Shown here piece after piece: positions 18,559 to 27,899 of a DNA stretch of 64,000 bases (within the stretch, counting starts at the first letter, position 1; every line of letters starts with the position of its first letter). The translations under genes were made by a program, and so were the position numbers. The stretch spans positions 3,163,001-3,227,000 of the forward strand of contig NZ_CP147247.1 in the NCBI RefSeq assembly GCF_002140975.2, in the 5' to 3' direction. A model generated the notes under the pieces. The model was not told the origin of the DNA. It was given only the letters and a program-made list of their open reading frames with translations, and did not search any database. The stretch is from Enterococcus sp. 9E7_DIV0242 (GTDB lineage Bacteria; Bacillota; Bacilli; Lactobacillales; Enterococcaceae).

Positions 18559-19764
18559 ATGTATACAGTTAGAAAAGTAACAGAAGATTTATACTGGGTC
18601 GGCGGTGATGACCTTCGCCTGGAATTATTTGAAAATATGCACCCGATTCCCCGCGGTGTTTCCTACAATTCTTATTTATTACTAGATGAAAAGACTGTTC
18701 TATTTGATGCTGTTGACTGGGAAATCACACAGGACTTCATTCGAAACATCGAGTTGGTCTTGGACGGGCGGCCGCTGGATTATCTTATTGTGAATCATAT
18801 GGAGCCGGATCATTGTGGTTCTATTGAAGAGCTGATCATTCGCTATCCAAAAATAAAAATCATCAGCTCGGAAAAGTCATTTATGCTGATGCATCAATTT
18901 AACTATCATGTAGATGGTCATGAGGATCAAGTACAAGAAGGCGACACTCGGAATTTTGGGAAACATACAGTGACGTTTGTTGCGGCGCCGATGGTTCACT
19001 GGCCAGAGGTATTGATGACTTACGATATCACAAGCGGCATTTTATTCTCCGCAGATGCCTTCGGTTCATTTGGGGCACTAGGAGGAGCGCTTTTCGCGGA
19101 TGAAGTGAATTTTGATCGTGACTGGATCGATGATGCGCGTCGTTATTATACCAACATTGTTGGGAAATATGGTCCTTTCGTGCAATCAGCGTTGCAAAAA
19201 GCGGGTACTATCGATATCAAAATGATTTGTCCGTTGCATGGCCCTGTTTGGCGAAAAGATTTTGGCTACTTGCTTGATAAGTATGACAAATGGAGCCGTT
19301 ATGAACCGGAAGAAAAAGGCGTGGTTATCATCTTTGGTTCTATGTATGGGAACACTCAGTTTGCGGCTCAAGCATTGGCTACTCGTTTATGTGATAGAGG
19401 GATGACGAATGTGAAAGTATATGACGTATCCAGTACGCATATTTCTTATCTTATCTCCGAAACATTCCGAGCAAGTAATATCGTCCTCGCCTGTCCAACC
19501 TTTAACTTAGGGATTTATCCACCAATGAAGAACTATCTCATTGACTTACAGGCGTTGAATGTACAGAATCGAACATTTACGCTGATCGAAAATGGGTCAT
19601 GGGCACCGAAATCAGGCGCATTGATGGCTGAATTCTTAGAAGAAGAGCTGAAGCGAATGACGGTTATGGATGAAACCATGAGTATAAATTCTTCATTGAA
19701 AGAGATCGATGAGCCGGACTTAGATAGTATAGTAGAAGCTCTATTGGAAGCAGTGAAAGAATAA
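18559..19764 (+). CDS. Flavo-diiron protein (FprA-type A-type flavoprotein)
   Basis: A 401-residue protein with an N-terminal MBL-fold diiron domain and a C-terminal flavodoxin domain. All diiron ligands are present: H80, E82, D84 (HMEPDH), H147 (MVHWPE), D166 (SADAFG) and H227 (PLHGPVW). The FMN loop is FGSMYGNTQ near residues 259-267. There is no fused rubredoxin, so it needs an external donor; the preceding gene ends in one. By family knowledge it reduces O2 to water or NO to N2O in the cytoplasm. AGGAGGAA precedes the start and both genes form one unit. Confidence 0.95.
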   Translation: MYTVRKVTEDLYWVGGDDLRLELFENMHPIPRGVSYNSYLLLDEKTVLFDAVDWEITQDFIRNIELVLDGRPLDYLIVNHMEPDHCGSIEELIIRYPKIKIISSEKSFMLMHQFNYHVDGHEDQVQEGDTRNFGKHTVTFVAAPMVHWPEVLMTYDITSGILFSADAFGSFGALGGALFADEVNFDRDWIDDARRYYTNIVGKYGPFVQSALQKAGTIDIKMICPLHGPVWRKDFGYLLDKYDKWSRYEPEEKGVVIIFGSMYGNTQFAAQALATRLCDRGMTNVKVYDVSSTHISYLISETFRASNIVLACPTFNLGIYPPMKNYLIDLQALNVQNRTFTLIENGSWAPKSGALMAEFLEEELKRMTVMDETMSINSSLKEIDEPDLDSIVEALLEAVKE

Positions 19765-19770
19765 CAACGT

Positions 19771-19815
19771 GTCAGCCATATTTCTATCTGTTTTGCATGA
19801 CAAAATATGGCTGAC
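19771..19815 (+). terminator. Hairpin after the flavo-diiron gene
   Basis: GTCAGCCATATTT pairs perfectly with AAATATGGCTGAC over 13 bases. There is no good T run directly after it, so it may end transcription only partly or protect the 3' end. Confidence 0.5.
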
Positions 19816-20056
19816 CATTAAAGAAGTTTTGTGGGAAAACTTCTTACTCCATTATACAAAAAGTGATTGATTCTGTCTAAAGGAGAAGGCTTTGGATGGA
19901 GAGGGATCTGTCAGACTACCAATGTAAATATATTCAATCTTAAGGTTTTGTTTAAAGTTCTTTTCAGAGCGTTAGAAAGAATGAAGAGAGCAAAAAGACA
20001 GAACAAAGATTTCAAGTTGATCAACCCAAGAAACCTTATTTGAAGGAGGTCATATT

Positions 20057-21337
20057 ATGAGTAGCTATGTAACAGCAGAAGAGGCTGTTCGATGTATAAA
20101 AGACGGAGATCGAGTAGTGATCGGTCTCGGTTGCGGGGAAGCGACTGCTTTAACTCGAGAATTCGGCAAAAGAATCCCTGAATTAAAAAATGTTGAGACT
20201 GCGCAGATGTTGCCGCTAGGTGAAACACTTTATTGTGCTCCGGAAGCGGCAGGCCATGTTCGTCATAATAGTTTGTTTGTAAGTGGAAGAGACCGGAAAG
20301 CAGTTTCCGAAGGTCGGGCAGATTACACGCCGCGTTTCTTTTCAAAAATGCCTTCCTTGTTTACTGATGGAAGTCTTCCGGCAGATGTTGCTTTTGTTCA
20401 TGTAAGTAGAGTGGACAAGCATGGTTATGTCAGTTTAGGAATCAGTGTGGATTATATCATGACAGCAGCGAAACACGCCAAAATCAAAATTGCACAAATC
20501 AATAACAATCTGCCGCGAACACACGGTGACTGTTTTATGCATATTAGTGAATTTGATTACCTGGTGGAAGAAGATACGCCTATTCAAGAATTGCCACAGG
20601 CGACGCCTACAGAAGAAGAGCAAGCAATAGGAAAATATTGTGCAAACCTGATTCCAGATGGAGCGACGTTGCAGCTAGGGATCGGCAGCTTGCCTGATGC
20701 GGTTCTTGACTGTCTTCATGATAAAAAAGATTTGGGCATCCATAGTGAAATGTTCAGTGATGGTGTGATGAAGCTAGTAAAAGAGGGCGTGATCACGAAT
20801 AGCAGAAAAACGCTGCACCCAGGTAAGATGCTGGCGACGTTCCTTATGGGAAGTCGAGAGCTATACGATTTCATTGATGATAATCCAAGTGTGCATATGG
20901 CACCGGTAGATTATACAAATGATCCTGAAGTCATCGCTCAAAACGATAATCTTATTTCAATCAACAGCTGTGTGCAGGTCGATTTCACGGGGCAGGTAGC
21001 TTCTGAAAGTATTGGAACGACTCAAATATCTGCTGTTGGCGGACAATTGGACTTTGTTAGAGGCGCTAATATGTCCAAGGGCGGCATATCTATCATTGCC
21101 ATGCCTTCCACTACACGAAACCATACAGTCAGTAAGATCGTTCCTTGCTTAGATCAGGGCGCTGTTGTCACAACAGGCCGCAATGATGCAGCAGTTATCA
21201 TAACAGAATATGGGATCGCAGATATGAGAGGGAAATCTATCCGAGAGCGCAGTCGTGCTTTGATTGAGATTGCACACCCGAATTTCAGAGAAGAGTTACA
21301 AAAGGAATGGGAAAATCGCTACCATATGACCTGGTGA
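20057..21337 (+). CDS. Acetyl-CoA hydrolase/transferase family CoA-transferase (4-hydroxybutyrate/butyrate type)
   Basis: A 426-residue family I CoA-transferase of the Cat1/Cat2/AbfT group. The catalytic glutamate is E231 in GIHSEMFSDG; other family marks are LQLGIGSLPDA and GGQLDFVRGA. It starts after AAGGAGGTC. It begins a run with thiolase, crotonase and hydroxyacyl-CoA dehydrogenase. By family knowledge such enzymes move CoA between acetyl-CoA and butyrate or other short acids, which would either activate an acid for oxidation or release it as product. The exact acid cannot be told from motifs. Confidence 0.9.
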   Translation: MSSYVTAEEAVRCIKDGDRVVIGLGCGEATALTREFGKRIPELKNVETAQMLPLGETLYCAPEAAGHVRHNSLFVSGRDRKAVSEGRADYTPRFFSKMPSLFTDGSLPADVAFVHVSRVDKHGYVSLGISVDYIMTAAKHAKIKIAQINNNLPRTHGDCFMHISEFDYLVEEDTPIQELPQATPTEEEQAIGKYCANLIPDGATLQLGIGSLPDAVLDCLHDKKDLGIHSEMFSDGVMKLVKEGVITNSRKTLHPGKMLATFLMGSRELYDFIDDNPSVHMAPVDYTNDPEVIAQNDNLISINSCVQVDFTGQVASESIGTTQISAVGGQLDFVRGANMSKGGISIIAMPSTTRNHTVSKIVPCLDQGAVVTTGRNDAAVIITEYGIADMRGKSIRERSRALIEIAHPNFREELQKEWENRYHMTW

Positions 21338-21386
21338 TGGCCGGGCTGAGAGGAAACAACCAATGGTTTGAGAAAGGTGGATTTAT

Positions 21387-22571
21387 TTGGAGACAGAAAT
21401 TGTATTAGCAGGTGCAGTAAGAACTGCAATTGGAAAATATGGCGGAGCTCTGGCCAATACGTCTGTGGTAGACCTTGGGGCCATTGTAATCAAAGAGGCT
21501 CTTAATAGAGCGGGCGTTGCGCCTGAACAGGTAGATGAAGTCAGCATGGGTGCAGTACTGCAGGCTGGATTGGGGCAAAATATTGCTCGACAGGCAGCAA
21601 TCAAAGCCGGACTACCTGTGGAGGTTCCGGCACAAACGTTAAATATTCTATGCGGCAGCGGTTTAAAGAGTGTCAACATGGCTGCTGCGATGATTGCGGC
21701 TGGTGAAGCAGATATTATTGTTGCCGGCGGAATGGAAAATATGTCTGCGGCACCTTATGCCTTGAAACAAGCGCGATTCGGCTATCGTATGGGGAATGGT
21801 GAAATCGTTGATACGATGATCAATGATGGATTGACAGATGCCTTCAATCACTATCATATGGGGATCACTGCGGAAAATATTGCAGAAAAATACCATATTA
21901 CTCGGGAAGAACAAGATGCTTTTGCCGCTTCCAGTCAACAAAAAGCAGAAAAAGCAATCGCAGCGGGTCGATTTAAAGAGGAGATTGTGCCGGTTCCAAT
22001 CAAGGTGAAAAGAGAGACCGTGATGTTTGATCAGGACGAATTTCCACGCAGTGGTATAACAGCAGAAGGGCTTGCTAAAATGCGACCGGCCTTTAAACCT
22101 GATGGCGGGACTGTGACAGCAGCCAATGCTTCCGGAATCAATGACGGGGCGGCAGCGGTTGTGGTAATGAGTGCCAAAAAAGCCAAAGAGCTTGGTGTAA
22201 AACCGATGGCTCGTTGGATAGTGGGTGCCAGTGCGGGTGTCGATCCATCTATTATGGGGATGGGACCTGTTGAAAGTACTAAAAAAGCTTTTGAAAAATC
22301 AGGATTGACCATCGATCAAATGGATTTGATCGAAGCAAATGAAGCTTTTGCTGCTCAGGCGTTAGCTGTTGGACAAGAATTAAATTGGGACTCCGAACGT
22401 GTAAATGTCAATGGTGGAGCCATTGCTTTGGGACACCCAATAGGTGCTTCGGGTGCTCGAGTATTAGTAACCTTGCTTCATGAAATGGAGAAGCAACAAG
22501 GAAAATATGGACTGGCGACGCTTTGTGTCGGCGGTGGTATGGGTATCAGCACTATAGTAGAGAGGATGTAA
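21387..22571 (+). CDS. Acetyl-CoA acetyltransferase (thiolase)
   Basis: A 394-residue thiolase. The nucleophile is C89 in [11 protein letters not shown], the His is in [11 protein letters not shown], and the second Cys is in CVGGGMG. The TTG start at 21387 follows GAAAGGTGG and is the only start fitting the family N-terminus ([16 protein letters not shown]). It lies 49 bases after the CoA-transferase and four before the crotonase, so these are co-transcribed. It condenses or cleaves acetoacetyl-CoA; direction depends on conditions. Confidence 0.94.
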   Translation: METEIVLAGAVRTAIGKYGGALANTSVVDLGAIVIKEALNRAGVAPEQVDEVSMGAVLQAGLGQNIARQAAIKAGLPVEVPAQTLNILCGSGLKSVNMAAAMIAAGEADIIVAGGMENMSAAPYALKQARFGYRMGNGEIVDTMINDGLTDAFNHYHMGITAENIAEKYHITREEQDAFAASSQQKAEKAIAAGRFKEEIVPVPIKVKRETVMFDQDEFPRSGITAEGLAKMRPAFKPDGGTVTAANASGINDGAAAVVVMSAKKAKELGVKPMARWIVGASAGVDPSIMGMGPVESTKKAFEKSGLTIDQMDLIEANEAFAAQALAVGQELNWDSERVNVNGGAIALGHPIGASGARVLVTLLHEMEKQQGKYGLATLCVGGGMGISTIVERM

Positions 22572-22574
22572 CCT

Positions 22575-23363
22575 ATGCACTATCTAAAATTCGAAGCACA
22601 AAATGATATTGGTCTGCTGACGATCAATCGTCCGGAAGCTTTAAATGCGTTAAACAGTCAAGTGATTACTGAGCTTTCGACACAGCTTCAAGAGATTGCG
22701 GCTTCTTCCTTACGTTGCCTGATTATTACAGGTGCCGGATCAAAGGCTTTTGTAGCCGGTGCAGACATTGCTGAGATGAAGGATTTAAGCGTTCAGGAAG
22801 CACAAACATTTTCTGAAGCAGGGAATCAGGTCATGAAGCAAATCGAGAGTCTGCCGATGCCGGTCATTGCTGCAGTTAATGGGTACGCACTGGGCGGTGG
22901 TTGTGAGTTGGCTTTAAGCTGTGACTTGCGTATCTGCGGAGAGAATGCTGTTTTCGGGTTACCGGAGGTAGGACTGGGGATTCTACCTGGCTATGGCGGG
23001 GTACAGCGTTTAGTTCGAACAGTTGGCTTAGCCTCTGCGAAAGAAATGGCTTTTACAGCTCGTAATATAAAAGCAGAGGAAGCATTGACCATTGGCTTAG
23101 CGAATCAAGTGGTCCCAGCGGAAGAATTGATGGACAAGGCAATGAAAATCGCAGAACGGATTGCGGTAAATGCGCCATTTGGCGTACGAGCTGTGAAAGA
23201 AGTAGCGCAGGCCAGCGTTGGTTTGACTGTAGAAAAAACGTTCTGTCTGGAAAGCGAGCTGTTTGGCAAGTGCTTTTCAACAGAAGATCAGGCAGAGGGC
23301 ATGCGTGCGTTTCTTGAAAAGCGAAATCATGCACCCTACAGCGGCCAAAGGAAAGTGCAGTAA
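22575..23363 (+). CDS. Enoyl-CoA hydratase / crotonase
   Basis: A 262-residue crotonase. The oxyanion-hole motifs AGADIAEM and NGYALGGGCELALS are present, and both catalytic glutamates are found: E111 in GGCELAL and E131 in LPEVGLGILPG, with the usual spacing of 20. It begins four bases after the thiolase stop. It hydrates crotonyl-CoA to 3-hydroxybutyryl-CoA or the reverse, linking the dehydrogenases at 6040 or 16606 to the hydroxyacyl-CoA dehydrogenase that follows. Confidence 0.94.
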   Translation: MHYLKFEAQNDIGLLTINRPEALNALNSQVITELSTQLQEIAASSLRCLIITGAGSKAFVAGADIAEMKDLSVQEAQTFSEAGNQVMKQIESLPMPVIAAVNGYALGGGCELALSCDLRICGENAVFGLPEVGLGILPGYGGVQRLVRTVGLASAKEMAFTARNIKAEEALTIGLANQVVPAEELMDKAMKIAERIAVNAPFGVRAVKEVAQASVGLTVEKTFCLESELFGKCFSTEDQAEGMRAFLEKRNHAPYSGQRKVQ

Positions 23364-23564
23364 ATGCTGTAAGCACGGAGGGTGCAAAAAGAGACTTTTA
23401 AAAATCAGTTAAACATGGCAGTCGCTTGTACTCATTTTTTGACCTATAGGAATCATGTGGAAATAGATAGTCAAAGTGTAAAATGATTCGGGCGCTGCTG
23501 TTTTTAGGAAGCTTTTAAGAAGAAGGAATCTTTTAAATAAATGAGTATTCAAAGGAGGACCAGC

Positions 23565-24401
23565 ATGAAAGTTGCCGTAATAGGTGCAGGAACGATGGGC
23601 GCAGGGATTGCGCAGGCTTTTGCCGCTAGCTCGGACTATACCGTATTATTATGTGATATAAAACCTGAGTGGGCAGAAGGTGGAAAACAAAAAATTGAGA
23701 AGAGCTTAAGCAGACTTCTGAAAAAAGAAAAAATAACACAAACTGACTTGGATGGTATCTTAAATCGTATTCAGACAGGAAGCGCGAAAGATGCCGCAGA
23801 TGTCGATCTGATCGTCGAAGCGGCTGTAGAAAGAATGGATCTTAAAAAGGAAATATTCAAAGAGTTGGATGAATTATGTAAGCCTGAAACGATTTTTGCA
23901 ACGAATACCTCTTCGCTATCTGTAACAGAACTATCAAATGGGTTAACACGGCCTGTGATCGGGATGCACTTTTTCAATCCGGCACCGGTAATGAAATTAA
24001 TAGAAGTTGTTTGCGGCTTGACTACACCTAAAGAGTTGGTGGACAAAGTCGTTGCTATTTCAGAATCAATAGGAAAAACGCCCGTCATCGTGGAGGATTC
24101 TGCAGGGTTTGTCGTGAACCGGCTTCTTGTACCGCTGATAAATGAAGCAATTGGTATCTATGCAGAACAAGTAGCAAGTGCAGAAGATATCGATACAGCA
24201 ATGAAGCTGGGAGCAAACCATCCAATGGGGCCGTTAGCTTTAGGGGATTTGATCGGATTGGATGTATGTCTGGCAATTATGGACGTACTATATAGCGAAA
24301 TGGGTGATTCGAAATATCGACCGCACCCACTCTTACGTAAAATGGTTCGCGGCAATCAATTAGGTCGCAAAACAGGAAAAGGATTTTTTGATTATAACTA
24401 G
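23565..24401 (+). CDS. 3-hydroxyacyl-CoA (3-hydroxybutyryl-CoA) dehydrogenase
   Basis: A 278-residue NAD-dependent enzyme with the dinucleotide motif [11 protein letters not shown] at the N-terminus, the catalytic His in [10 protein letters not shown], and the C-terminal [12 protein letters not shown] that closes this family. ATG 23565 follows AAAGGAGGA and gives the standard N-terminus; the longer frame to 23541 is not needed. It completes the set thiolase, crotonase, hydroxyacyl-CoA dehydrogenase and acyl-CoA dehydrogenase. The 200-base gap before it has no obvious terminator. Confidence 0.94.
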   Translation: MKVAVIGAGTMGAGIAQAFAASSDYTVLLCDIKPEWAEGGKQKIEKSLSRLLKKEKITQTDLDGILNRIQTGSAKDAADVDLIVEAAVERMDLKKEIFKELDELCKPETIFATNTSSLSVTELSNGLTRPVIGMHFFNPAPVMKLIEVVCGLTTPKELVDKVVAISESIGKTPVIVEDSAGFVVNRLLVPLINEAIGIYAEQVASAEDIDTAMKLGANHPMGPLALGDLIGLDVCLAIMDVLYSEMGDSKYRPHPLLRKMVRGNQLGRKTGKGFFDYN

Positions 24402-24683
24402 AAGAAATGATTTGTGCTGCGATAGTTGCTACTCGCGCTATGGGGAATCGTCAGTGACCTCTTATTAAGAGAAGAATGTTCCACATTCATCTGAATTTCG
24501 TTGGGTATAAAGAGAAAGCTGCATTTTCCTAAGTAGAATGCTTAGATAGTGTCGTTGCCAAATGGGCACATCTAAGCAAAGGTGACAAATACATCGTGGT
24601 ACAAATTGTTTTGTACGGCTTCTAGAGCTCATTTCTGAGGGTGTCTACTCTCTAGAGCTGTAACGTGTTTTAATCATTTTATC

Positions 24684-24795
24684 GAGGGTGTGACCAAAGC
24701 GCTTAGCTTCAAACAATAAGCCGGAAATTTCAAAAATTGTTCCATAAATTTTTGCGAGTTTTGACATATAGTCGCTAAGCTGCTTTGGGAACACC
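24684..24795 (+). repeat. Dispersed imperfect-palindrome intergenic repeat, copy 3
   Basis: The start (GAGGGTGTGACCAAAGCGCTTAGC) reads roughly as the reverse complement of the end (GCTAAGCTGCTTTGGGAACACC). The middle (CAATAAGCCGGAAATTTC, CATAAATTTTTGCGA) matches the copies at 5453 and 9037. Confidence 0.7.
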
Positions 24796-24809
24796 ACTTA
24801 TTCGATTTC

Positions 24810-24843
24810 AAAGGACTAGGGCATATTTATGTGATAGTCCTTT
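24810..24843 (+). terminator. Rho-independent terminator after repeat copy 3
   Basis: AAAGGACTA (24810-24818) pairs with TAGTCCTTT (24835-24843), followed by more T. It probably ends the thiolase-crotonase-dehydrogenase transcript. Confidence 0.65.
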
Positions 24844-24922
24844 TTTGGGTTTTTGAGTTATTCTAGCATGTTCTCTATCTAGAGATGAGATGACCCATAT
24901 CATAGAAGGAAGGAGGAGACTA

Positions 24923-25015
24923 TTGAATCGTTTCGGTATTCACGAGATACCTTCTGATTACGTTCAAGCTTACGAAGCCTATTCTGATTGTAAAGTTTTG
25001 AATAAGGTCTGTTAA
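24923..25015 (+). CDS. Possible 30-residue small protein or gene remnant
   Basis: A TTG start with AGGAGGAG four bases upstream opens a 30-codon frame (LNRFGIHEIPSDYVQAYEAY, ending in KVC). The ribosome site is strong but spacing is short, and no homologue is recognised. It may be a remnant of a longer gene, since the residue make-up looks protein-like. Confidence 0.25.
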   Translation: MNRFGIHEIPSDYVQAYEAYSDCKVLNKVC

Positions 25016-25224
25016 ATCAAATGATTTTCAAGTGGAAGAAGTTTTTTGTTTAGTAGAGACAGATAGTTTTTCAGTAAGGAATAATTACACTTGATTTGAC
25101 CGATATCAAAAGATAATAGTCATTTTTTTCACTTTTAGTGTTAGAATAAACAGAGTGGTCGTAACTAACAATCTTTAATGTATTTATGCGTAGTATCGAA
25201 AGTATAGTGAGGAGGAAGGAAAGG

Positions 25225-25785
25225 TTGAAAAAGAAAGTAAGTATTTGTGCTTTTGTTTTAATGTTGGTATTGGCAGGATGTAATAACCCATCTGATCAAA
25301 AGAAAGAAGAGACGAAGCAAACAAGCAGTACACAGGCAAGTAGCGTGATTGCATCTAGTCAAAGTAGTACAGAAGCGTTAGAGATGGAGGTCGTGGAATC
25401 ATCAGAAGCGCCATCAACAATTCAGTCAGTAGAATCTGTACCACCGCAAGAGGTGAGTCAAGATTTAGATATTGCAGCAATCAATTCCGGCGATTTGAGC
25501 ACCTTGATTGGTACCTGGCAAAATGGTGAAGGAGATGTCTTAGTTATCAATGCAGACGGAACGACTAATATCAATATGACCGTTCATAGCGTGATAGATT
25601 CTGATAAAACAAGTAAAGTTCCCTATGCCAACCTTGCAGCTGAGAGGACAGGAGCTGCTTTAGGGCTATATAGAATTGGCTTTGAAAATCCGGATGGTGA
25701 TAACTCAGATAAAACAAGACCGAGACTGGTGATTACTCAAATGGGGGGAGACTATCCGGCAGAAAAATATTATTATCGGCAATAG
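25225..25785 (+). CDS. Secreted lipoprotein with a DUF6287-like C-terminal domain
   Basis: A 186-residue lipoprotein. The TTG at 25225 follows GGAGGAAGG and gives a signal peptide ending in the lipobox LVLAGC (Cys19). Residues about 25-75 are a Ser/Thr/Gln/Glu-rich tether. The C-terminal half (LSTLIGTWQNGEGDVLVINADGT) looks like the DUF6287 domain of lactic acid bacterial surface lipoproteins. The upstream ATG at 25186 would add residues before the signal peptide and is not preferred. Function unknown; a strong terminator follows. Confidence 0.8.
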   Translation: MKKKVSICAFVLMLVLAGCNNPSDQKKEETKQTSSTQASSVIASSQSSTEALEMEVVESSEAPSTIQSVESVPPQEVSQDLDIAAINSGDLSTLIGTWQNGEGDVLVINADGTTNINMTVHSVIDSDKTSKVPYANLAAERTGAALGLYRIGFENPDGDNSDKTRPRLVITQMGGDYPAEKYYYRQ

Positions 25786-25791
25786 AAATAA

Positions 25792-25820
25792 AGACCAATC
25801 ACTTTAGCGGTGATTGGTCT
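25792..25820 (+). terminator. Rho-independent terminator
   Basis: AGACCAATCAC pairs perfectly with GTGATTGGTCT, then ATTTTCT. It ends the lipoprotein transcript. A near-identical stem occurs at 43760. Confidence 0.8.
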
Positions 25821-26019
25821 ATTTTCTGCAAAAATGAGGAACAAGATAACTTTCAGCAAGTTATTCATCTAATGCATGCTTTTTTCCGCAATTTACCCTT
25901 TAAAACGAAGAAATAGAACAGCTATATAGAAACCGATGATTATATAGTTGCGGAATTCAAATATTTTCATTAAAGAAATATAAAATTTATTTAATGAGAC
26001 TAGTTTGAAGGGTGGTTGC

Positions 26020-26208
26020 ATGATGAAAAATTTAATTCATAATCATCAAGTTGAGTGTGTAGAGATAGAACTGGAAGCAATACAGATATTTGAGAAAGAA
26101 ATCGATAATATGTCAGAGACGATTGCCATTGAAAGAAGCACAGAACAACCGAATAGTATGAAGTTTCCAGGCTTAGGTGGGGAATTGATTCCTTATGTAG
26201 AAGAGTGA
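26020..26208 (+). CDS. Small 62-residue peptide of unknown function
   Basis: ATG 26020 (or the next codon, also ATG) follows GAAGGGTGG. The peptide is acidic, has no signal sequence or membrane helix, and has two parts: a charged leader-like half (about residues 1-48) and a C-terminal tail MKFPGLGGELIPYVEE rich in Gly, Pro and aromatic residues. That layout resembles a ribosomal peptide precursor, but no modification enzyme is nearby. An Rgg regulator and a peptide-binding lipoprotein follow. Could also be an ordinary small orphan gene. Confidence 0.5.
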   Translation: MMKNLIHNHQVECVEIELEAIQIFEKEIDNMSETIAIERSTEQPNSMKFPGLGGELIPYVEE

Positions 26209-26878
26209 GCTTTTTCTGTTTAGCCAATTTTCTAGTATTGAAGGAGTAAAATCATTCCAGATTGGTCGAATGCTGTAGACTGATTTACTATGTTTTGTAA
26301 GAAATAATTTTAAAAGGTGGCTTATATAGAAATGAGAAAATATATACAGGCTGTTTGTGCAGAAGCTTCTGGTATTGGTGTAGTCTGACTTCATAGTAGG
26401 TATTCTTACTTGAGTGCTGTGGAAGATCGAAAATCTTCATTCAAAAGATTCCGATAATAAAATGGGAGCTTGTCGCTTTTGATCAGCTGTCTTCGCTCAA
26501 TTGGTAAGATTCCAGAATAACTAGTTTATCTGAACATGGATCATTTTCTTTGCATAGATTCGTTTTATTTAGTGCTTATGAGAAAATGAATTATTTTATA
26601 GATACAAAAAATATGGATGACTAGTTTTATGTATTTTCCCCAATTTTTTGTAGATGAGATTGGTTAGTAAGCCAATCTCCAAAATGAAACAAGTCTGATT
26701 TTGGTTGGGTACTTCAAGACCAGACTTGTTTCTTTATGTCCACTTCTAGTTGAAAGCTCTAAAACGTAAGAAATCATAGCGATAAAGCCGTTATAGTGGC
26801 GTAAAAAGCCATTTCATTGTAGCATAAAAAATAATTTCAATTGTTAGTGAAAGTTCGTCTAATGAGGGGGAAACGACC
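26209..26878. other. Intergenic region upstream of the Rgg gene, with a possible micro-peptide
   Basis: About 670 bases with no normal gene. At 26332-26388 an ATG preceded by AAAGGTGG opens an 18-codon frame (MRKYIQAVCAEASGIGVV) whose basic start and small hydrophobic end resemble short signalling peptides. A hairpin AAGTCTGATTTTGGTTGGG...CAGACTTG near 26690-26730 with a T tract may be a terminator. Confidence 0.35.
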
Positions 26879-27769
26879 GTGGAGATTGGAGAAACACTCA
26901 GGTATCTTAGAGAAAATAAACATTATACGAAAAAAGCAGTGGCGGATGGTATTGTGTCTATCAGCTTTTACAGTCAAGTGGAGCAAGGAAACAGCTCCAT
27001 TACGATAGAATTATTTTTTAAATTATTGAAAAAATTGAATGTCACCTTTGATGAATTTTTTCTTATCGCAAATGACTTTACTCCTTCTGAAGAGGATCGT
27101 TTATGGAATAACTTTATTTCAGCTTATTATGAAGAGGATCTCGGAAAAATGATCAAGGAGAGAAACAATATCCAACAAGCAATCGATAATAGTTTTTCTG
27201 AAAATCCTGTCTTTGAGACCTATTTACTAACGGCTGACCTCGCTATAAATAGGACGAAATACGAGCAACCCCAGCAGAAGGATATCGATAAATTGTTTCA
27301 TATTCTTTTTTCTGTTGATACTTGGACACTGTTTGAATTAAAGCTGTTTATCAATACGATTCATTTTTTTGATGTGGATTTGATTATGCTGTTATCTAGT
27401 AAAATGCTGGATTACTCGAATAAATACCACACAAAAACAGAGCATATATCAATGTATAATAGTGCTTTGATCAATTTGATCGGAGCGTTATTAAAGCATC
27501 GATTAATGGATGAAGCGGCTTATTTTATCACAATATTGAGGCGGCAAAGTGCCAGTCACAAGGATCTTTATGAGCGAAACATGCTGCTGTATCTTGATGG
27601 GATACGACTACTTATATTAGAAGCTACCGAAAAAGGGACTAGAAAAGTATCTAAATCGATAGAGATTTTTGATACATTAGGGATGTCAGGGCGTGCGACT
27701 AGATATAGAAACGAGATTAGGGACTTTTTTGGGATTGAAATTCCAACCTTTGACCGTGTTGATTTGTAA
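26879..27769 (+). CDS. Rgg/GadR/MutR-family transcriptional regulator
   Basis: A 296-residue regulator. Residues about 4-60 are an XRE-type helix-turn-helix (GETLRYLRENKHYTKKAVAD, then SQVEQGNSSI). The remainder is all alpha-helical, as in the TPR-like peptide-binding domain of Rgg proteins. The GTG at 26879 follows GAGGGGG. Rgg regulators commonly sense short peptides imported by oligopeptide permeases, and a peptide-binding lipoprotein gene follows 130 bases downstream. The cognate peptide, if any, is not proven. Confidence 0.85.
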   Translation: MEIGETLRYLRENKHYTKKAVADGIVSISFYSQVEQGNSSITIELFFKLLKKLNVTFDEFFLIANDFTPSEEDRLWNNFISAYYEEDLGKMIKERNNIQQAIDNSFSENPVFETYLLTADLAINRTKYEQPQQKDIDKLFHILFSVDTWTLFELKLFINTIHFFDVDLIMLLSSKMLDYSNKYHTKTEHISMYNSALINLIGALLKHRLMDEAAYFITILRRQSASHKDLYERNMLLYLDGIRLLILEATEKGTRKVSKSIEIFDTLGMSGRATRYRNEIRDFFGIEIPTFDRVDL

Positions 27770-27899
27770 AAACATAAAATACTCATATAGAAAAGTTATT
27801 AATAATAGAAAGAAAGTCTGCTACTGTTTGTCTATGTACGGGCAATTGCTAGTTTGTTGGTAGAACAAATAATTCTATTGAAGAACAGGAGTGAGAGTG

